Shown here piece by piece: positions 41,573-51,545 of a stretch of 64,000 bases of DNA. This DNA comes from Eurosta solidaginis (Eukaryota; Arthropoda; Insecta; Diptera; Tephritidae). Each line of letters begins with the position of its first letter. The stretch's first letter is position 1. Under the pieces are notes generated by a model, which searched no databases, was not told the origin of the DNA, and saw only the letters and a list, made by a program, of their open reading frames with translations. The stretch spans positions 169,034,083-169,098,082 of the forward strand of contig NC_090323.1 in NCBI RefSeq assembly GCF_040869045.1, read 5' to 3'. The position numbers were made by a program, and so were the translations under genes.

Positions 41573-42850
41573 TAGTTTTAGTTTAAGTTTTAGTTGAATT
41601 AATGAATTAATAAATATAGAATAAACATACGATCCTATAAGTGGTGACCCCGACGACAACAGAATAGTACAACCAAATATTTTAAGGTCGTTGCCGAAAT
41701 CGATTCAGCTGTACTGGCACATGCCAGCGACATTATTTCCTCGCCACCCATTGCAAACCAAGTGACGATGTAACAGCAGCCATGTCAGAGTTGGTGGATA
41801 GGCTAGATCGTTTAAAGAAGCGCCTCGGCAACAAGCACGACCGACCAGCTCACGCAGTGAGGACACACGGGATACACACCGCGATATCTGTTAGTATCAT
41901 TCCATTTTCGGCAAGAACGCAACACGGTGTCGGCCACCATGCGCTTTTTCATCAAAGCTTTCGAAAAACTTGTCAGCCCTCCGTACAAAGCGCTATGTCG
42001 GAGGAGGATATGAACTCCAGCCGCCTTTACATTTTAACCAGAACGTCTTCAACGAAATTCCTCATCGACACGGGCGCCGAAGTTTCGATGGTACCCAAAC
42101 GTCACGATGAGAGTACGCAACCAAGCGCAATGAAACTGATTGCTGCAAACAACACTACAATTAATACATTCGAGACAGAACGTTTTCAATGAAATACCTC
42201 ATCGACACGGGCGCCGAAGTTTCGGTGGTAGCCAAACGTCACGATGAGAGTACGCAACCAAACGCAATGAAACTGGTTGCTGCAAACAATACTACAATTA
42301 ATACATTCGGCAAACGACAGATAACATTAGCTCGGCCTACGACGGCCATTTAAGTGATGTTTCTTAATCGCCGACGTTGCGCATCCGACGTGTTGGTGGA
42401 TTTTCAAAAACAAAGCAAGGAATCGACAACGCATACGCATACGCAAACGCAATTGCAAACACAAACCAAAGAATTATTTTCAAACAACCAACATAATTTT
42501 TTACGAGAACTACGACAGCATTTCGAGACCGTTCGACCAATACAATACAAACGTCACAGCATGGTTAACCTGCGGAATTTGTTCCTAAGGATCGGCGAAT
42601 TTTCTGGAAAGGGGGTGGTGTAGTGACTACCCAAATCGACCCTGCAGCAATATGTGGCAACATCATAGAACCGCTGAGTTTTAGCAACTACAGCCAACGT
42701 CTAGATATACTTTGAATTTCAACGCATCATTATAATTCTGGATTTTTCCTCGGAAGACACGACTTTGTTCCTCTTAGTTTTAGTTTCTTTTTAGTTTTAG
42801 TTTAAGTTTTATTTGAATTAATGAATTAATAAATATAGAAACATAAACAT
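41573..42850 (+). mobile_element. Internally deleted LTR retrotransposon
   Basis: A truncated 5' LTR end (41573-41640, 'gaattaatgaattaataaat') is followed by a primer-binding-site-like TGGTGACCCCGACGA at 41642. The 3' side has a purine tract (ggaaagggggtgg, 42606-42618) and an LTR starting TGTAGTGACTACCC at 42619 that repeats the same end. Between them are only a gag start (41782), a protease piece (TKFLIDTGAEVSMVPKR) present twice in tandem (about 42053 and 42190), and a late pol/integrase tail (LRELRQHFETVRPIQYKRHS, 42490-42560). RT and most of integrase are gone. Confidence 0.75.
41782..42192 (+). pseudogene. gag-protease remnant
   Basis: The 136-codon ORF begins MSELVDRLDRLKKRLGNKHD and ends just after KFLIDTGAEVSMVPKRHDES, the aspartic protease active-site region (DTGA) of a gypsy-type element. 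A second, slightly different copy of the protease stretch follows at about 42190-42310 in another frame, so a local tandem duplication occurred. Confidence 0.65.
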
Positions 42851-42899
42851 TCTATATATATCTATATATATAAAAATGGTGTGAAAAATGTATAGTAAT

Positions 42900-43410
42900 T
42901 CATCAATTGAGAACGGCAGGACCGATTTGGCTCAAATTTTTTTTCAGTTCTTCGTAATTGCTAGGAGAAGGTTTTTACGAAAGAAAATTTTGGGAAAACC
43001 CTGCGGCAAAGTCGGAAAATTGGAGAAACCGAAAATTGAGAACGGCAGGACCGATTTCGCTCCAATTTTTTCAGTTCTTCGTAATTGCTAGGAGAAGGTT
43101 TTTACGAAAGAAAATTTTGGGAAAACCCTGCGGAAAAGTCGGAAAATTGGAGAAATCGAAAATTGAGAACGGCAGGACCGATTTGACTCAAATTTTTTTC
43201 AGTTCTTCGTAATTGCTAGGAGAAGGTTTTTACGAAAGAAAATTTTGGGAAAACCCTCCGGAAAAGTCGGAAAATTGGAGAAATCGAAAATTGAGAACGG
43301 CAGGACCGATTTGGCTCAAATTTTTTTTCATTTTTTCTTAATTACTATTAGAAGGTTTTTACGAAAGAAAATTTTGGGAAAAGTCGGAAATATGGAGAAA
43401 TCGAAAATTG
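42900..43410 (+). repeat. About four tandem 128-bp units in the Helitron 5' region
   Basis: Each unit contains 'attgagaacggcaggaccga', 'ttcgtaattgctaggagaag', 'tttttacgaaagaaaatttt' and 'gggaaaaccctgcgg'. Units start near 42907, 43034, 43164 and 43290. The ORFs here are repeat by-products. Such subterminal tandem units are common in Helitrons. Confidence 0.85.
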
Positions 43411-43732
43411 ATTATTAATATAACGAGATAAATAACAGATGGTGCTGTGTTTTTGTAAATTTCGGATAATAGTGAAATTCATTGTGATAAAATTGCATTT
43501 TGAGTGGAGAAATTAAAGGGGTAAATAACAGATGGCGCTGTGCTTAGGTTGAGCGTAATTTAACAGGTGCACTTTTCTCATTGTCATTTTTTATTAAACA
43601 AATGTGCTATTTTTCTTGCTGCAATTGATTCGAGTTTTTCTGATTTTCATGTTCATCGATTTATTTTTCTGATTTCGGATAGTCATATATCGCGTATCAC
43701 ATCCACAAACGGTCTGCGTTGATATCGGCTCA

Positions 43733-44131
43733 TTGTCTGTCGTATGCCAGCATTGCAATGCTTTGAACTTTCAATCAGAAACCCCCGGCTTATGCTGCGC
43801 TGGTGGCAAAGTGAAATTACCCGTTTTAACCCACCCGCCAGAGCCATTGTATTCGTTACTCTATGGAAATACAATCCAATCAAAACATTTTCTAGAGAAT
43901 ACACAAAAATATAACGGATGCTTTCAAATTACATCATTTGGAGCCCAAGTTGTTAGTGTACCCGGCTACAATCCCACTTTTAAGGTAATGATGTCCCATT
44001 ATTATCGAAACATGAACAATTATTGTTATATTTTTCGAAATTGCTCCCAAACATTCAGATTCAAGGGCAAATTCACCATCGAGCGGGCGCTTTGTTACCA
44101 CTACCGAATGAAGATCATAAGTTCCTACTGA
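43733..44131 (+). pseudogene. Helitron Rep N-terminal region
   Basis: It encodes the usual start of helitron helicase-like proteins: CQHCNALNFQSETPGLCCAG, a Cys-rich zinc-finger-like block, then LPVLTHPPEPLYSLLYG and SKHFLENTQKYNGCFQITSF. After about residue 85 the frame is lost (near 43990-44060) and continues in the next ORF. Confidence 0.75.
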
Positions 44132-44634
44132 TCTATTTCGTTGGTGATTCGACAATTGAACTAGATCAGCGTTGTGCAATTTTTACTGCGACTAAACGTG
44201 AAATGATTGAACAATTACAAAATCTTCTACATGAGCATAATGAATTGGTCAGATTGTTCAAAACAGCATTGGATATGATGCCTTTAGACGACCGCAAAAT
44301 CATTATTAGAGCAGACAAAAGACCCGCTGGAGGTCATGCAAGACAATTCAATGCTCCCACTATCAATGAAGTCGCAGTGGCGATTGTTGGCGAGAATAAG
44401 GAATCACGCGATATTGTTCTTTACCGTCGTGATGGTGGGCAATTGAAGCGCGTTTACGAGACACATCGGTCATATGATTCACTTCAATACCCGTTGATGT
44501 TCTGTCGTGGAGAGGATGGATATCACTTCAATATAAAGATGGTTAATCGAACGACAGGTTTGTTTACAAATCATCACTTCTATTTTATTTTGCAACCGAG
44601 TTCGAATTCATATTTCAGGAGAAGAAACGAATAA
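44023..44634 (+). pseudogene. Helitron Rep N-terminal continuation
   Basis: From about residue 15 the ORF carries the next part of the helitron N-terminal domain (QGQIHHRAGALLPLPNEDHK, AIFTATKREMIEQLQNLLHE, RIIIRADKRPAGGH-like stretch, RSYDSLQYPLMF). The last about 30 codons are off-frame, and the protein resumes in the large ORF at 44648. Confidence 0.7.
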
Positions 44635-44647
44635 GAAGGTCAGCTCA

Positions 44648-47600
44648 ATGAATTTTTATGCTTATCGTTTGATGATTCGGCGCGATGTTGACAATCATCA
44701 GTTGAGATATCGCCGGTTGTTTCAACAGTACTGCGTTGACATGTACGACAAGGTCGAAACGGAGCGCCTCAATTTTATGCGTTTCAATCAGTCCAAGTTA
44801 CGATCAGATGAATACATACACTTGTGTGATGCCTTGGGTACTGAAGGAGACGCAACCAACATCAGTTGTTTGACCATTCTTCCAGCTACTTACGTTGGAA
44901 GCCCGTGCCACATGCATGAGTACGCTCAGGATGCGATGACGTATGTGCGGAATTACGGACGGCCGGATTTATTCATCACGTTCACTTGCAATCCGAAATG
45001 GCCTGAAATTACGAATCTCTTGCCGACAGGGCAAACATACAGCGATCGACATGACATCATTGCACGAGTGTTCGTACAAAAGATCAAAGTACTCATGGAT
45101 TACATCGTTAAGCATAAGGTTTTTGGCATAATCCGTTGTTGGATGTACTCGGTTGAATGGCAGAAGCGTGGCTTACCACATGCACACATTTTGCTTTGGA
45201 TGCTCGACACGATCCGCCCAGATGATATTGATTCGATCATTTCGGCCGAAAAACCAGATCCAGAAACTGATCCGGAGCTGTATTCCGTTGTGACAACGAA
45301 CATGATCCATGGACTTTGCGGAGTCCACAACCCAGACTCGCCGTGCATGGAAAACGGAAATTGCACAAAGCGTTTCCCCCGTCCGTTGGTGGCTGACACC
45401 ATCTCTGGAATCGACGGATATCCATTGTATCGGCGTCGTTCTCCAGATAACAATGGCAAATCAATCGTGATGAAAGTGAAAGGAAACAATGTCATCGTCG
45501 ATAACCGCTGGATCGTTCCATATTGTCCGCTTTTGTCGAAAACGTTCTCAACTCACTGCAATGTTGAGTACTGCAATTCCATTAAATCCATCAAATACGT
45601 TTGCAAATATGTGAACAAAGGGAGCGCCATGGCGGTATTTGGCATTGTCGAACCGAATGCAAACGACGAGGTAACGCAATTTCAACTTGGACGTTACGTG
45701 AGTTGTAACGAGGCAATTTGGCGGCTGTTTTCGTTTCCGATTCATGAACGTCACCCGACTGTGGTACATTTGGCAGTACACTTGGAGAACGGCCAGCGTG
45801 TCTACTTTACGGACGCAAATGCAGCGCAAAGAGCAGAACAGCCACCAGCTACAACGTTGACAAATTTCTTTTCGACATGCGAAAACGATCCGTTCGCATG
45901 TACTTTTCTATATTCGGACATGCCACGCTATTATACATTTAACGCTGCATCAAAGAGGTTTCAACGCCGGAAAAAAGGTAATGTTTTTGCTGGCTTTACT
46001 GATGTCTATTCCACCGATGCTCTCGGACGAATATACACAGTTCATCGACGCCAAGACGAATGCTTCTATCTTCGCTTGCTTTTGGTTAACATCAGAAGCC
46101 CTAAATCCTTCGATTCCCTGCGTACTGTGGATGGTGTGCTATGCGCCACTTTTCGAGAGGCTTGCCACCATTTGAATTTGCTTGAAAACGATACACATTG
46201 GGGCTCCACTCTCCCCGATGCAAATGTTTCTTCGCCAGCGAATCAAATTCGTACATTGTTTGCGATCATCATAGCCGCATGTCATATATCGGACCCGACC
46301 CTATTGTGGGGCAAATATAAGGACGAGATGGCTGACGACATTTTACGCAGATTTCGCATGACAAATTTGAATTTCGATCTTCAAATTAATGATGACATGC
46401 GCAACGAAGCGTTAGTTCTGATCGAAGACATGGGCATCCTCATGTGCGGCAGTCTGGTGTCGACATTGGGAATGCCAGCGCCAAATCGTTCGATAAACGA
46501 TGCATTCAATCGGGAGCTGCGACGGGAGCAAGACTATGATCGAGATGAGCTGGCCGAAAGAGTCCGAACAAATATGCAGCTGTTGAATGCAGAGCAAAAT
46601 AACGTGTACGGTTCCCTGATGAAGGCTGTTGACGATGGAACGGGAGGTATTTACTTTCTCGATGCTCCCGGTGGGACAGGAAAAACATTCGTAATTTCTT
46701 TGATTATGGCTACAATTCGGGCAAGATCTCAAATTGCGTTGGCTGTTGCTTCCTCTGGCATTGCTGCCACATTGTTGGAAGGCGGTCGAACTGCATATTC
46801 TGCTTTAAAACTGCCGATGAATCTACTCACGGTAGACAAGCCAACGTGCACAATGACCAAGAATTCAGCGACAGCGAAATTGATGCGAGAATGCAAAATC
46901 ATCATTTGGGATGAATGCACGATGTCGCATAAACGAGCTTTTGAGGCAGTTGACCGAACGATGAAGGATTTACGAGGTGATTCGAGACAATTTGGCGGGG
47001 CTATGATATTGCTCTCCGGAGATTTTCGCCAAACGTTACCTGTCATCCCGAAATCTACTGCTGCCGATGAACTTAATGCATGCCTGAAATCGTCGTCTTT
47101 GTGGCGGCATGTCAAGAAGTTGAAATTGACGACGAACATGAGAGTTGCGTTGCAGAACGACTCATCGGCTCTTGAATTCTCGAGACAACTGCTGGCGCTT
47201 GGCAATGGCCAAATACCTGTTGATGTTTCCACTGGATTAATATCGTTCCCGGCAAATTTTTGCGAGTTCACATCGTCGAAAGAAGAACTCATCACCAAAG
47301 TGTTCCCCGGCATTGCACAAAATTATAAAAATGTCGATTGGATTAGTGAACGGGCAATACTTGCAGCGAAGAATAAGGACGTCGATAGCTTGAATTTGAT
47401 TATTCAAAGTCAAATAGCTGGAGAACTGCATTCGTACAAATCCGTTGACAGCGTGCCCGACGAGGATGAAGCGACAAACTATCCAACAGAATTTTTGAAC
47501 TCGCTTGATGTGCCAGGAACTCCGCCGCATAATTTAAAATTGAAAGAGGGATCGATCATAATCACGTTGCGGAATCTGAATCATCCGAAATTGTGTAACG

Positions 47601-47977
47601 GTACGCGGTTGTCCGTCAAGAAACTGATGAAAAATGTGATTCAAGCTACGATCATCAAGGGCAAATTCAAGGGAGAGGAAGTCCTTATCCCACGAATTCC
47701 GATTATTCCATCTGATCTTCCATTCCAATTCAAGCGGATTCAGTTTCCCCTTCGATTGGCTTTTGCGATGACAATAAATCGCAATGCCAATCGTTGGAAG
47801 TCTGTGGGATTGATCTCGAATTTCCCTGTTTTTCGCAGGGTCGGCTGTACGTTGTCTGTTCGCGTGTTGGGAAACCGTCTTCGTTGTTTGTTTTTGCGCC
47901 GGAAAACAAAACAAAAAACATTGTCCATTATATGGCTCTCTACTGATTTCAGTTCCGTTCAAATAAATAACATTTAA
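44648..47977 (+). CDS. Helitron Rep-helicase (RepHel) main part
   Basis: The 1109-codon ORF holds both catalytic halves. The Rep half has FITFTCNPKWPEI, the HUH motif in QKRGLPHAHILLWM, and the Tyr-containing KYVCKYVNKGSAM, where the nucleophile tyrosines lie. The PIF1-like helicase half has Walker A DAPGGTGKTFVISLI (about residue 680), Walker B IIWDECTMSH, LSGDFRQTLPVIP and KLTTNMRV. The last about 65 residues are off-frame: after FAMTIN the expected helicase end is not read in this frame, so a shift near 47780 truncates motif VI. It would nick and unwind DNA in rolling-circle transposition. The N-terminus is in two upstream broken ORFs. Confidence 0.88.
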   Translation: MNFYAYRLMIRRDVDNHQLRYRRLFQQYCVDMYDKVETERLNFMRFNQSKLRSDEYIHLCDALGTEGDATNISCLTILPATYVGSPCHMHEYAQDAMTYVRNYGRPDLFITFTCNPKWPEITNLLPTGQTYSDRHDIIARVFVQKIKVLMDYIVKHKVFGIIRCWMYSVEWQKRGLPHAHILLWMLDTIRPDDIDSIISAEKPDPETDPELYSVVTTNMIHGLCGVHNPDSPCMENGNCTKRFPRPLVADTISGIDGYPLYRRRSPDNNGKSIVMKVKGNNVIVDNRWIVPYCPLLSKTFSTHCNVEYCNSIKSIKYVCKYVNKGSAMAVFGIVEPNANDEVTQFQLGRYVSCNEAIWRLFSFPIHERHPTVVHLAVHLENGQRVYFTDANAAQRAEQPPATTLTNFFSTCENDPFACTFLYSDMPRYYTFNAASKRFQRRKKGNVFAGFTDVYSTDALGRIYTVHRRQDECFYLRLLLVNIRSPKSFDSLRTVDGVLCATFREACHHLNLLENDTHWGSTLPDANVSSPANQIRTLFAIIIAACHISDPTLLWGKYKDEMADDILRRFRMTNLNFDLQINDDMRNEALVLIEDMGILMCGSLVSTLGMPAPNRSINDAFNRELRREQDYDRDELAERVRTNMQLLNAEQNNVYGSLMKAVDDGTGGIYFLDAPGGTGKTFVISLIMATIRARSQIALAVASSGIAATLLEGGRTAYSALKLPMNLLTVDKPTCTMTKNSATAKLMRECKIIIWDECTMSHKRAFEAVDRTMKDLRGDSRQFGGAMILLSGDFRQTLPVIPKSTAADELNACLKSSSLWRHVKKLKLTTNMRVALQNDSSALEFSRQLLALGNGQIPVDVSTGLISFPANFCEFTSSKEELITKVFPGIAQNYKNVDWISERAILAAKNKDVDSLNLIIQSQIAGELHSYKSVDSVPDEDEATNYPTEFLNSLDVPGTPPHNLKLKEGSIIITLRNLNHPKLCNGTRLSVKKLMKNVIQATIIKGKFKGEEVLIPRIPIIPSDLPFQFKRIQFPLRLAFAMTINRNANRWKSVGLISNFPVFRRVGCTLSVRVLGNRLRCLFLRRKTKQKTLSIIWLSTDFSSVQINNI

Positions 47978-48054
47978 ATTTGAACTATTTGTGTTTTATT
48001 ATCCTTGAATTTTATCTGAAGGCGTTAAATTGGGGGGTGCCACACCTCTTTTCT

Positions 48055-48240
48055 AAATGAAAGGAAAAGGGAAAGGAAAAGGGGGAAAAAAGGGAAAGAG
48101 AAAGGGAAATGGAAAAGGGAAACGAATAGGAAGGGGAAAGAAAAAGGAAAAATAAAGAAATATTTAAAGGAGAAATGAGGGAGAAAGCGAACGGAGAGGT
48201 AAAGCTTGAGATAGGAAGCGAGGTGCGGAATTTTTTATAG
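48055..48240 (+). repeat. Polypurine (GGGAAA-rich) stretch
   Basis: The strand is almost only A and G ('gaaaggaaaagggaaaggaa', 'gggaaagagaaagggaaatg'). It sits between the RepHel gene and the Helitron 3' hairpin. Antisense ORFs here are composition artefacts. Confidence 0.8.
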
Positions 48241-48327
48241 GGGCTTCTAAATGACAAATCCAGGAAAAGTTTTTAAAGCACTGGAAGGAATATTACCGGG
48301 CAGGATAACATCTGCCGGGCCAGCTAG

Positions 48328-48705
48328 TATATATACACTTCAAAACTTACACAAAGCTCCGAACAATTAATCAAATTTTCATCAGCTTTCCAGACTTATT
48401 AAAAACTTTCAAAAAAGTTATGAGTGTGCAGTTTTGTCTGTTTGCAGTCTAACTGTAGTGTAATAATGTGCAAGTTTCAAGAGGGTGTTCGCATTTTTCC
48501 CATACACCGCATGAACAAAATATGTTTTTAGATGGAAGATATGGGCACCCCCCTCGGAGAAAAAATTTAAAAAAATGAACGGTAATTCTCAACTACTTGA
48601 AACTTGAATGAGCTTCAAGACTGCACATTCAGAAACTTTCTAAAAACTGTTAATAAAGAGTTTCGAAAATTGATTAAAATTTTATTAATTTAAATTTAAA
48701 ATTTT
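48328..48705. other. Unassigned intronic DNA
   Basis: AT-rich DNA with loosely repeated 'acttgaa' and 'aaaaagttatgagtgtgca'-type phrases. No gene or known element is recognised. Confidence 0.3.
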
Positions 48706-49402
48706 TATAATTGAGGGGATGTGTGGAATAACGGTATAACTCAAGAATCAACCTTTTAAGAAAAGTGAAAAAAACTTAACAATGCAGGTAAAAATAAATT
48801 TATAATAATACTACTTGGTAGGATTTTAGATAGTATGATTCTTTGATAAGAAAAAGTAACAAATTTTATATATACATAATTTTATTAGAAAATGGATGAT
48901 TTCTTTTTTTTTAGTTATACCGTTATTCCATAGATCGAATATCAAATAATCAAATATTTTGATTGAGATGCTTTATTAAAAAAATTGTAGATACATTAAT
49001 AACCATTGCTAAATACATTATATTCTATTATTTAGATGTGCTTATAACTATTTGTTATTTCCGTTTATTTTTAGCAATTTTTTTTACTACTTTTATCATT
49101 TTTAAACTTTTTCTATTTTTAACAATGGAGTTCTCTGTCTGCTTAGTCGTTTTTGAAACCACTTCAAGTCTTTTATTTTTCAGTTCTTTCTGGTCTACGA
49201 CATTGAATATATTTTCATACCATTTCGATGCTTCACTACTGCAAAATTTTATTAGAGAGTTATACCGTTTTTCCAATATCACTATTATTTTCTAAGATTA
49301 ATATGGTATATGTATGTAATCGTGCTCTTTTTATTTAGTTGATTTATGGAAAATCGGTGTAACTCGACTTATACCATTATTCCACACATCCCCTCAATTA
49401 TA
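48706..49402. mobile_element. 697-bp TIR element
   Basis: The left end TATAATTGAGGGGATGTGTG, continuing GAATAACGGTATAACTC, is mirrored at the right end (49345-49402). Inside, 'agttataccgttattcca' (48914) and 'agagttataccgtttttcca' (49256) repeat the terminal motif. Minus-strand codons 49282-49055 form a 75-residue basic ORF (ENIFNVVDQKELKNKRLEVV), which may be a transposase scrap. A TA target site is possible. It is likely a MITE. Confidence 0.65.
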
Positions 49403-50119
49403 CATATCTATGTGGTTTGTGTTATAATTTGGACTATGTTATAAATGAAAAAATATTATAAATGAAAAATGAAAAAGCTCTTTCATATACAAAGTTGTTA
49501 TGCACGGGGTTTGAACTCATTTTGTAAATTTGTTTATTTTTTCACAAGCTTTTGACCACAGGCGCAAACAGTAGACGCTATTACCTATTACTATCAAAAG
49601 TGACAACTAACGGCGTTTCCATCGAGAAAAAATTTATGCAATTTCATCTTAGAGTTGTATTTTCAAGCAAAGTGGTGAATTAAATAAGTTAAGTGATATT
49701 TGTTTAAACTTTATTTTGAACCGAACCGACCATTTTTTGGGTGGTTTTCGGTGCGGTTTTTGAAGTTAAGAAAAAAAAAGGTTCGGTTCGTGGTTCGGTT
49801 CAAAGCCCCAAAATAGCGTGTTGTTCGATTCATGAATCGGTTCGGTTCGAAACGGTTTTCAGCCTTGGTTTAAAGTTTGCAAAGCTCGTCATTCGTTCGA
49901 TTTCAAATATTGGCATAACGGAAAATTTTCAGAGATCTTTTCTCTCGAATACTATAACGGCTATAATAATAAAGGCCTTATGAGTGTTTATACAACCTGA
50001 GGTCTCTTGGGATAATAACTATTTTTAAAATCCCGTGTCACTTATTAACTTTGAAAAAAGAAAACTCCACAAACTCGGGACTACCCTAAATAAACCTAAC
50101 AGATTTAATATATATTTAC
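49403..50119. other. Intron DNA next to the PACRG-like exon
   Basis: It holds the right partner of the GGTTCGG-rich inverted repeat (49700-49875) and AT-rich DNA. ORF 49741-49983 is produced by that repeat and is not supported as a gene. Confidence 0.35.
49700..49875 (-). repeat. GGTTCGG-rich repeat, right partner
   Basis: Words such as 'ggttcggttcgtggttcggt' and 'atcggttcggttcgaaacgg' end in 'ttttcagccttgg'. On the minus strand this matches the start of the repeat at 37165. The two copies are inverted and 12.4 kb apart. Confidence 0.5.
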
Positions 50120-50433
50120 CCATCAACAAATATTGGCAAATAGTAACAATAATCCAGCTCTTTGGGTTCACAAAACCATTTCACAAGTCCTGTTGTATTC
50201 TTTCCGCTTCCCTTAATTCGTTTTGCTACAGGTATGTCACCACGACGAAAGTACATCTTGAAAAGGGTCTCCTTAACAGGACGCTTTTTATATATGTGAA
50301 CACTTTAAGAATATAGAAAAGTACATTGGCATAACTCCGGAATTTGTGAATTAATGTCTTACCTAGGTGGAGGTGCAACTACCGTATTCTTTTGCAGCGC
50401 TTGATAAGTGAATGCAGGGACCGTTCGCAAAGG
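50120..50433 (-). CDS. PACRG: PACRG-like protein, upstream exons
   Basis: Two exons are visible on the minus strand: 50433-50363 and 50302-50120. The first has acceptor ccccaaag|cct and donor cctag|gtaaga and encodes PAFTYQALQKNTVVAPPP. The second encodes KKRPVKETLFKMYFRRGDIP and ELDYCYYLPIFVDG, ending in gatgg|gtaaat. These align without gaps to the PACRG region around 'KERP..FRKFYERGD..' and 'LDYHHYLPLFFDGL'. Phases agree at every junction (2-2, and 2 with exon 3 at 36832). The first exon starts in phase 0 after an acceptor, so a start-Met exon further upstream is still missing; I could not find it with confidence before the BEL element at 51.5 kb. Confidence 0.82.
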
Positions 50434-50852
50434 CTTTGGGGAGAAAAAGTGTAAAATGATAAAGGGGTTTTTTAAATACAAACAATACTTACAAATTGCT
50501 TCCCCCTATAAAAAAAATTTCGACATTCTTTTCCTGTTATGTGCATGGTTTTACTTAAGGTCATCCCTTTCAAAATCAAATAAATTCCTGATTAGACCGA
50601 CGGCTCTGTAACTAGATAGACCTATTATGTATTTACGCTGAAATAAAAAATGCTGAAAATTTAGGATTTAAATTTCAATTCAGTTGCTTCAAGAAATCAT
50701 CAAATTTTTGTACTGACACGGGAAATCGTTGCTGTCTATGTAAAATAAAAGTTTCGTGCATGGCGGAACGATACAAGGTGGCAGCATGGCGACATACCTA
50801 CAAACATAAATAAAAATTCCATGTACTTTGTTTTTGTAAATTCGATGGACAA

Positions 50853-51101
50853 ATGTCAAATAGTACTGCGCCGGAAGTTGATGTATCAAATCAAATAAAA
50901 AAAGTTTATAATCAGCTGTCCCATGCTATGTATCGTTCCGCCATGGTTTCGTGGAGTGAATGTTTGAAAAATGAAATTACGTTTCGTTTTCTAAAATGGC
51001 CATGTGTTTTTATACTGTTTTCCTATAATTTTTTTATTTATTGGGCCGTATCAATAAATTCTTTTAGATTTCATCTCTTTTGTTCACTACCCGAAGGTTA
51101 A
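50853..51101 (+). CDS. Possible small ORF divergent from PACRG-like gene
   Basis: The first 50 codons look protein-like (MSNSTAPEVDVSNQIKKVYN, then HAMYRSAMVSWSECLKNEI), and the rest is hydrophobic and probably intron or UTR. I do not recognise it. A 15-bp inverted word, 'tatcgttccgccatg', occurs at 50931 and in reverse at 50760, so part of it may be repeat DNA. It could be a first coding exon of a divergent gene. Confidence 0.25.
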   Translation: MSNSTAPEVDVSNQIKKVYNQLSHAMYRSAMVSWSECLKNEITFRFLKWPCVFILFSYNFFIYWAVSINSFRFHLFCSLPEG

Positions 51102-51545
51102 TAAGATGTTGTGTTGTGGAAATTTGTAGTATGCTATAGTACTGGTAGCAATAGCCGTGTTTTTTTTTTACACGTAAACGTCTATACGCTTAAACTTTAT
51201 ATGGACAGCTAAGCGTCAAACTTTAAATACACCTCTGAAATTGCTGCGCATAAAATGTGTACTACTAAATTTCAATACGCATTATACTCAAATGTAACTG
51301 GAATATGTGTTTTTGTTTCACCCTCTACACTAATTATATGTATTCTATGTGTGTCCACAATTCATCGCAACTGATTTAGCTATATGTTATACCCTATGGC
51401 CATCAGAGGGTTGTCTCCGCTTTTCGGTACACCCTGTGGCTGCAGCTAGTTATTTAACCACTGCCGATAGATGGGTCTCCTAAGCATTATCTAAGCGAGG
51501 ATAGGCGTTTTTTTTTTCACGCGCAAACGTAAACGTATACGCGTG
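51102..51545. other. Unassigned DNA before the BEL element
   Basis: Two related phrases, 'tttacacgtaaacgtctatacg' (51165) and 'cacgcgcaaacgtaaacgtat' (51518), flank about 350 bp in direct orientation. No gene is seen. Confidence 0.3.

Larger units (their letters stand above)
42861..48327 (+). mobile_element. Helitron, near-complete
   Basis: The 5' end TCTATATATATAAAAATGG follows an A (42860). The 3' end is CTAG (48324-48327) followed by T, preceded by a GC-rich hairpin with GGCAG/CTGCC stem at 48301-48316. These are the rules of Helitrons (A|TC...CTRR|T). The interior holds four tandem units near the 5' end, a RepHel-type gene in several frames, and a polypurine stretch before the 3' hairpin. 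The element lies in the PACRG-like intron in the opposite orientation to the gene. Frame breaks make autonomy unlikely. Confidence 0.85.
36833..50119 (-). other. 13.3-kb TE-filled intron of the PACRG-like gene
   Basis: The intron is bounded by gatgg|gtaaat (50119) and atctag|t (36834-36833). It contains SINE-like DNA, a LINE fragment, two satellite-bearing family T copies, an LTR remnant, a Helitron in opposite orientation and a MITE. All other introns of the gene are under 70 bp. Confidence 0.75.

Noticed and set aside
42888..43212. ORFs in the Helitron 5' region
   Set aside because: They are produced by the 128-bp tandem units, and the same peptide recurs in two frames.
45100..47962. Minus-strand ORFs opposite the Helitron gene
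   Set aside because: They are antisense shadows; the plus strand has HUH and helicase motifs.
48012..48257. 81-codon Phe/Ser-rich minus-strand ORF
   Set aside because: It is the complement of a polypurine stretch; composition alone explains it.
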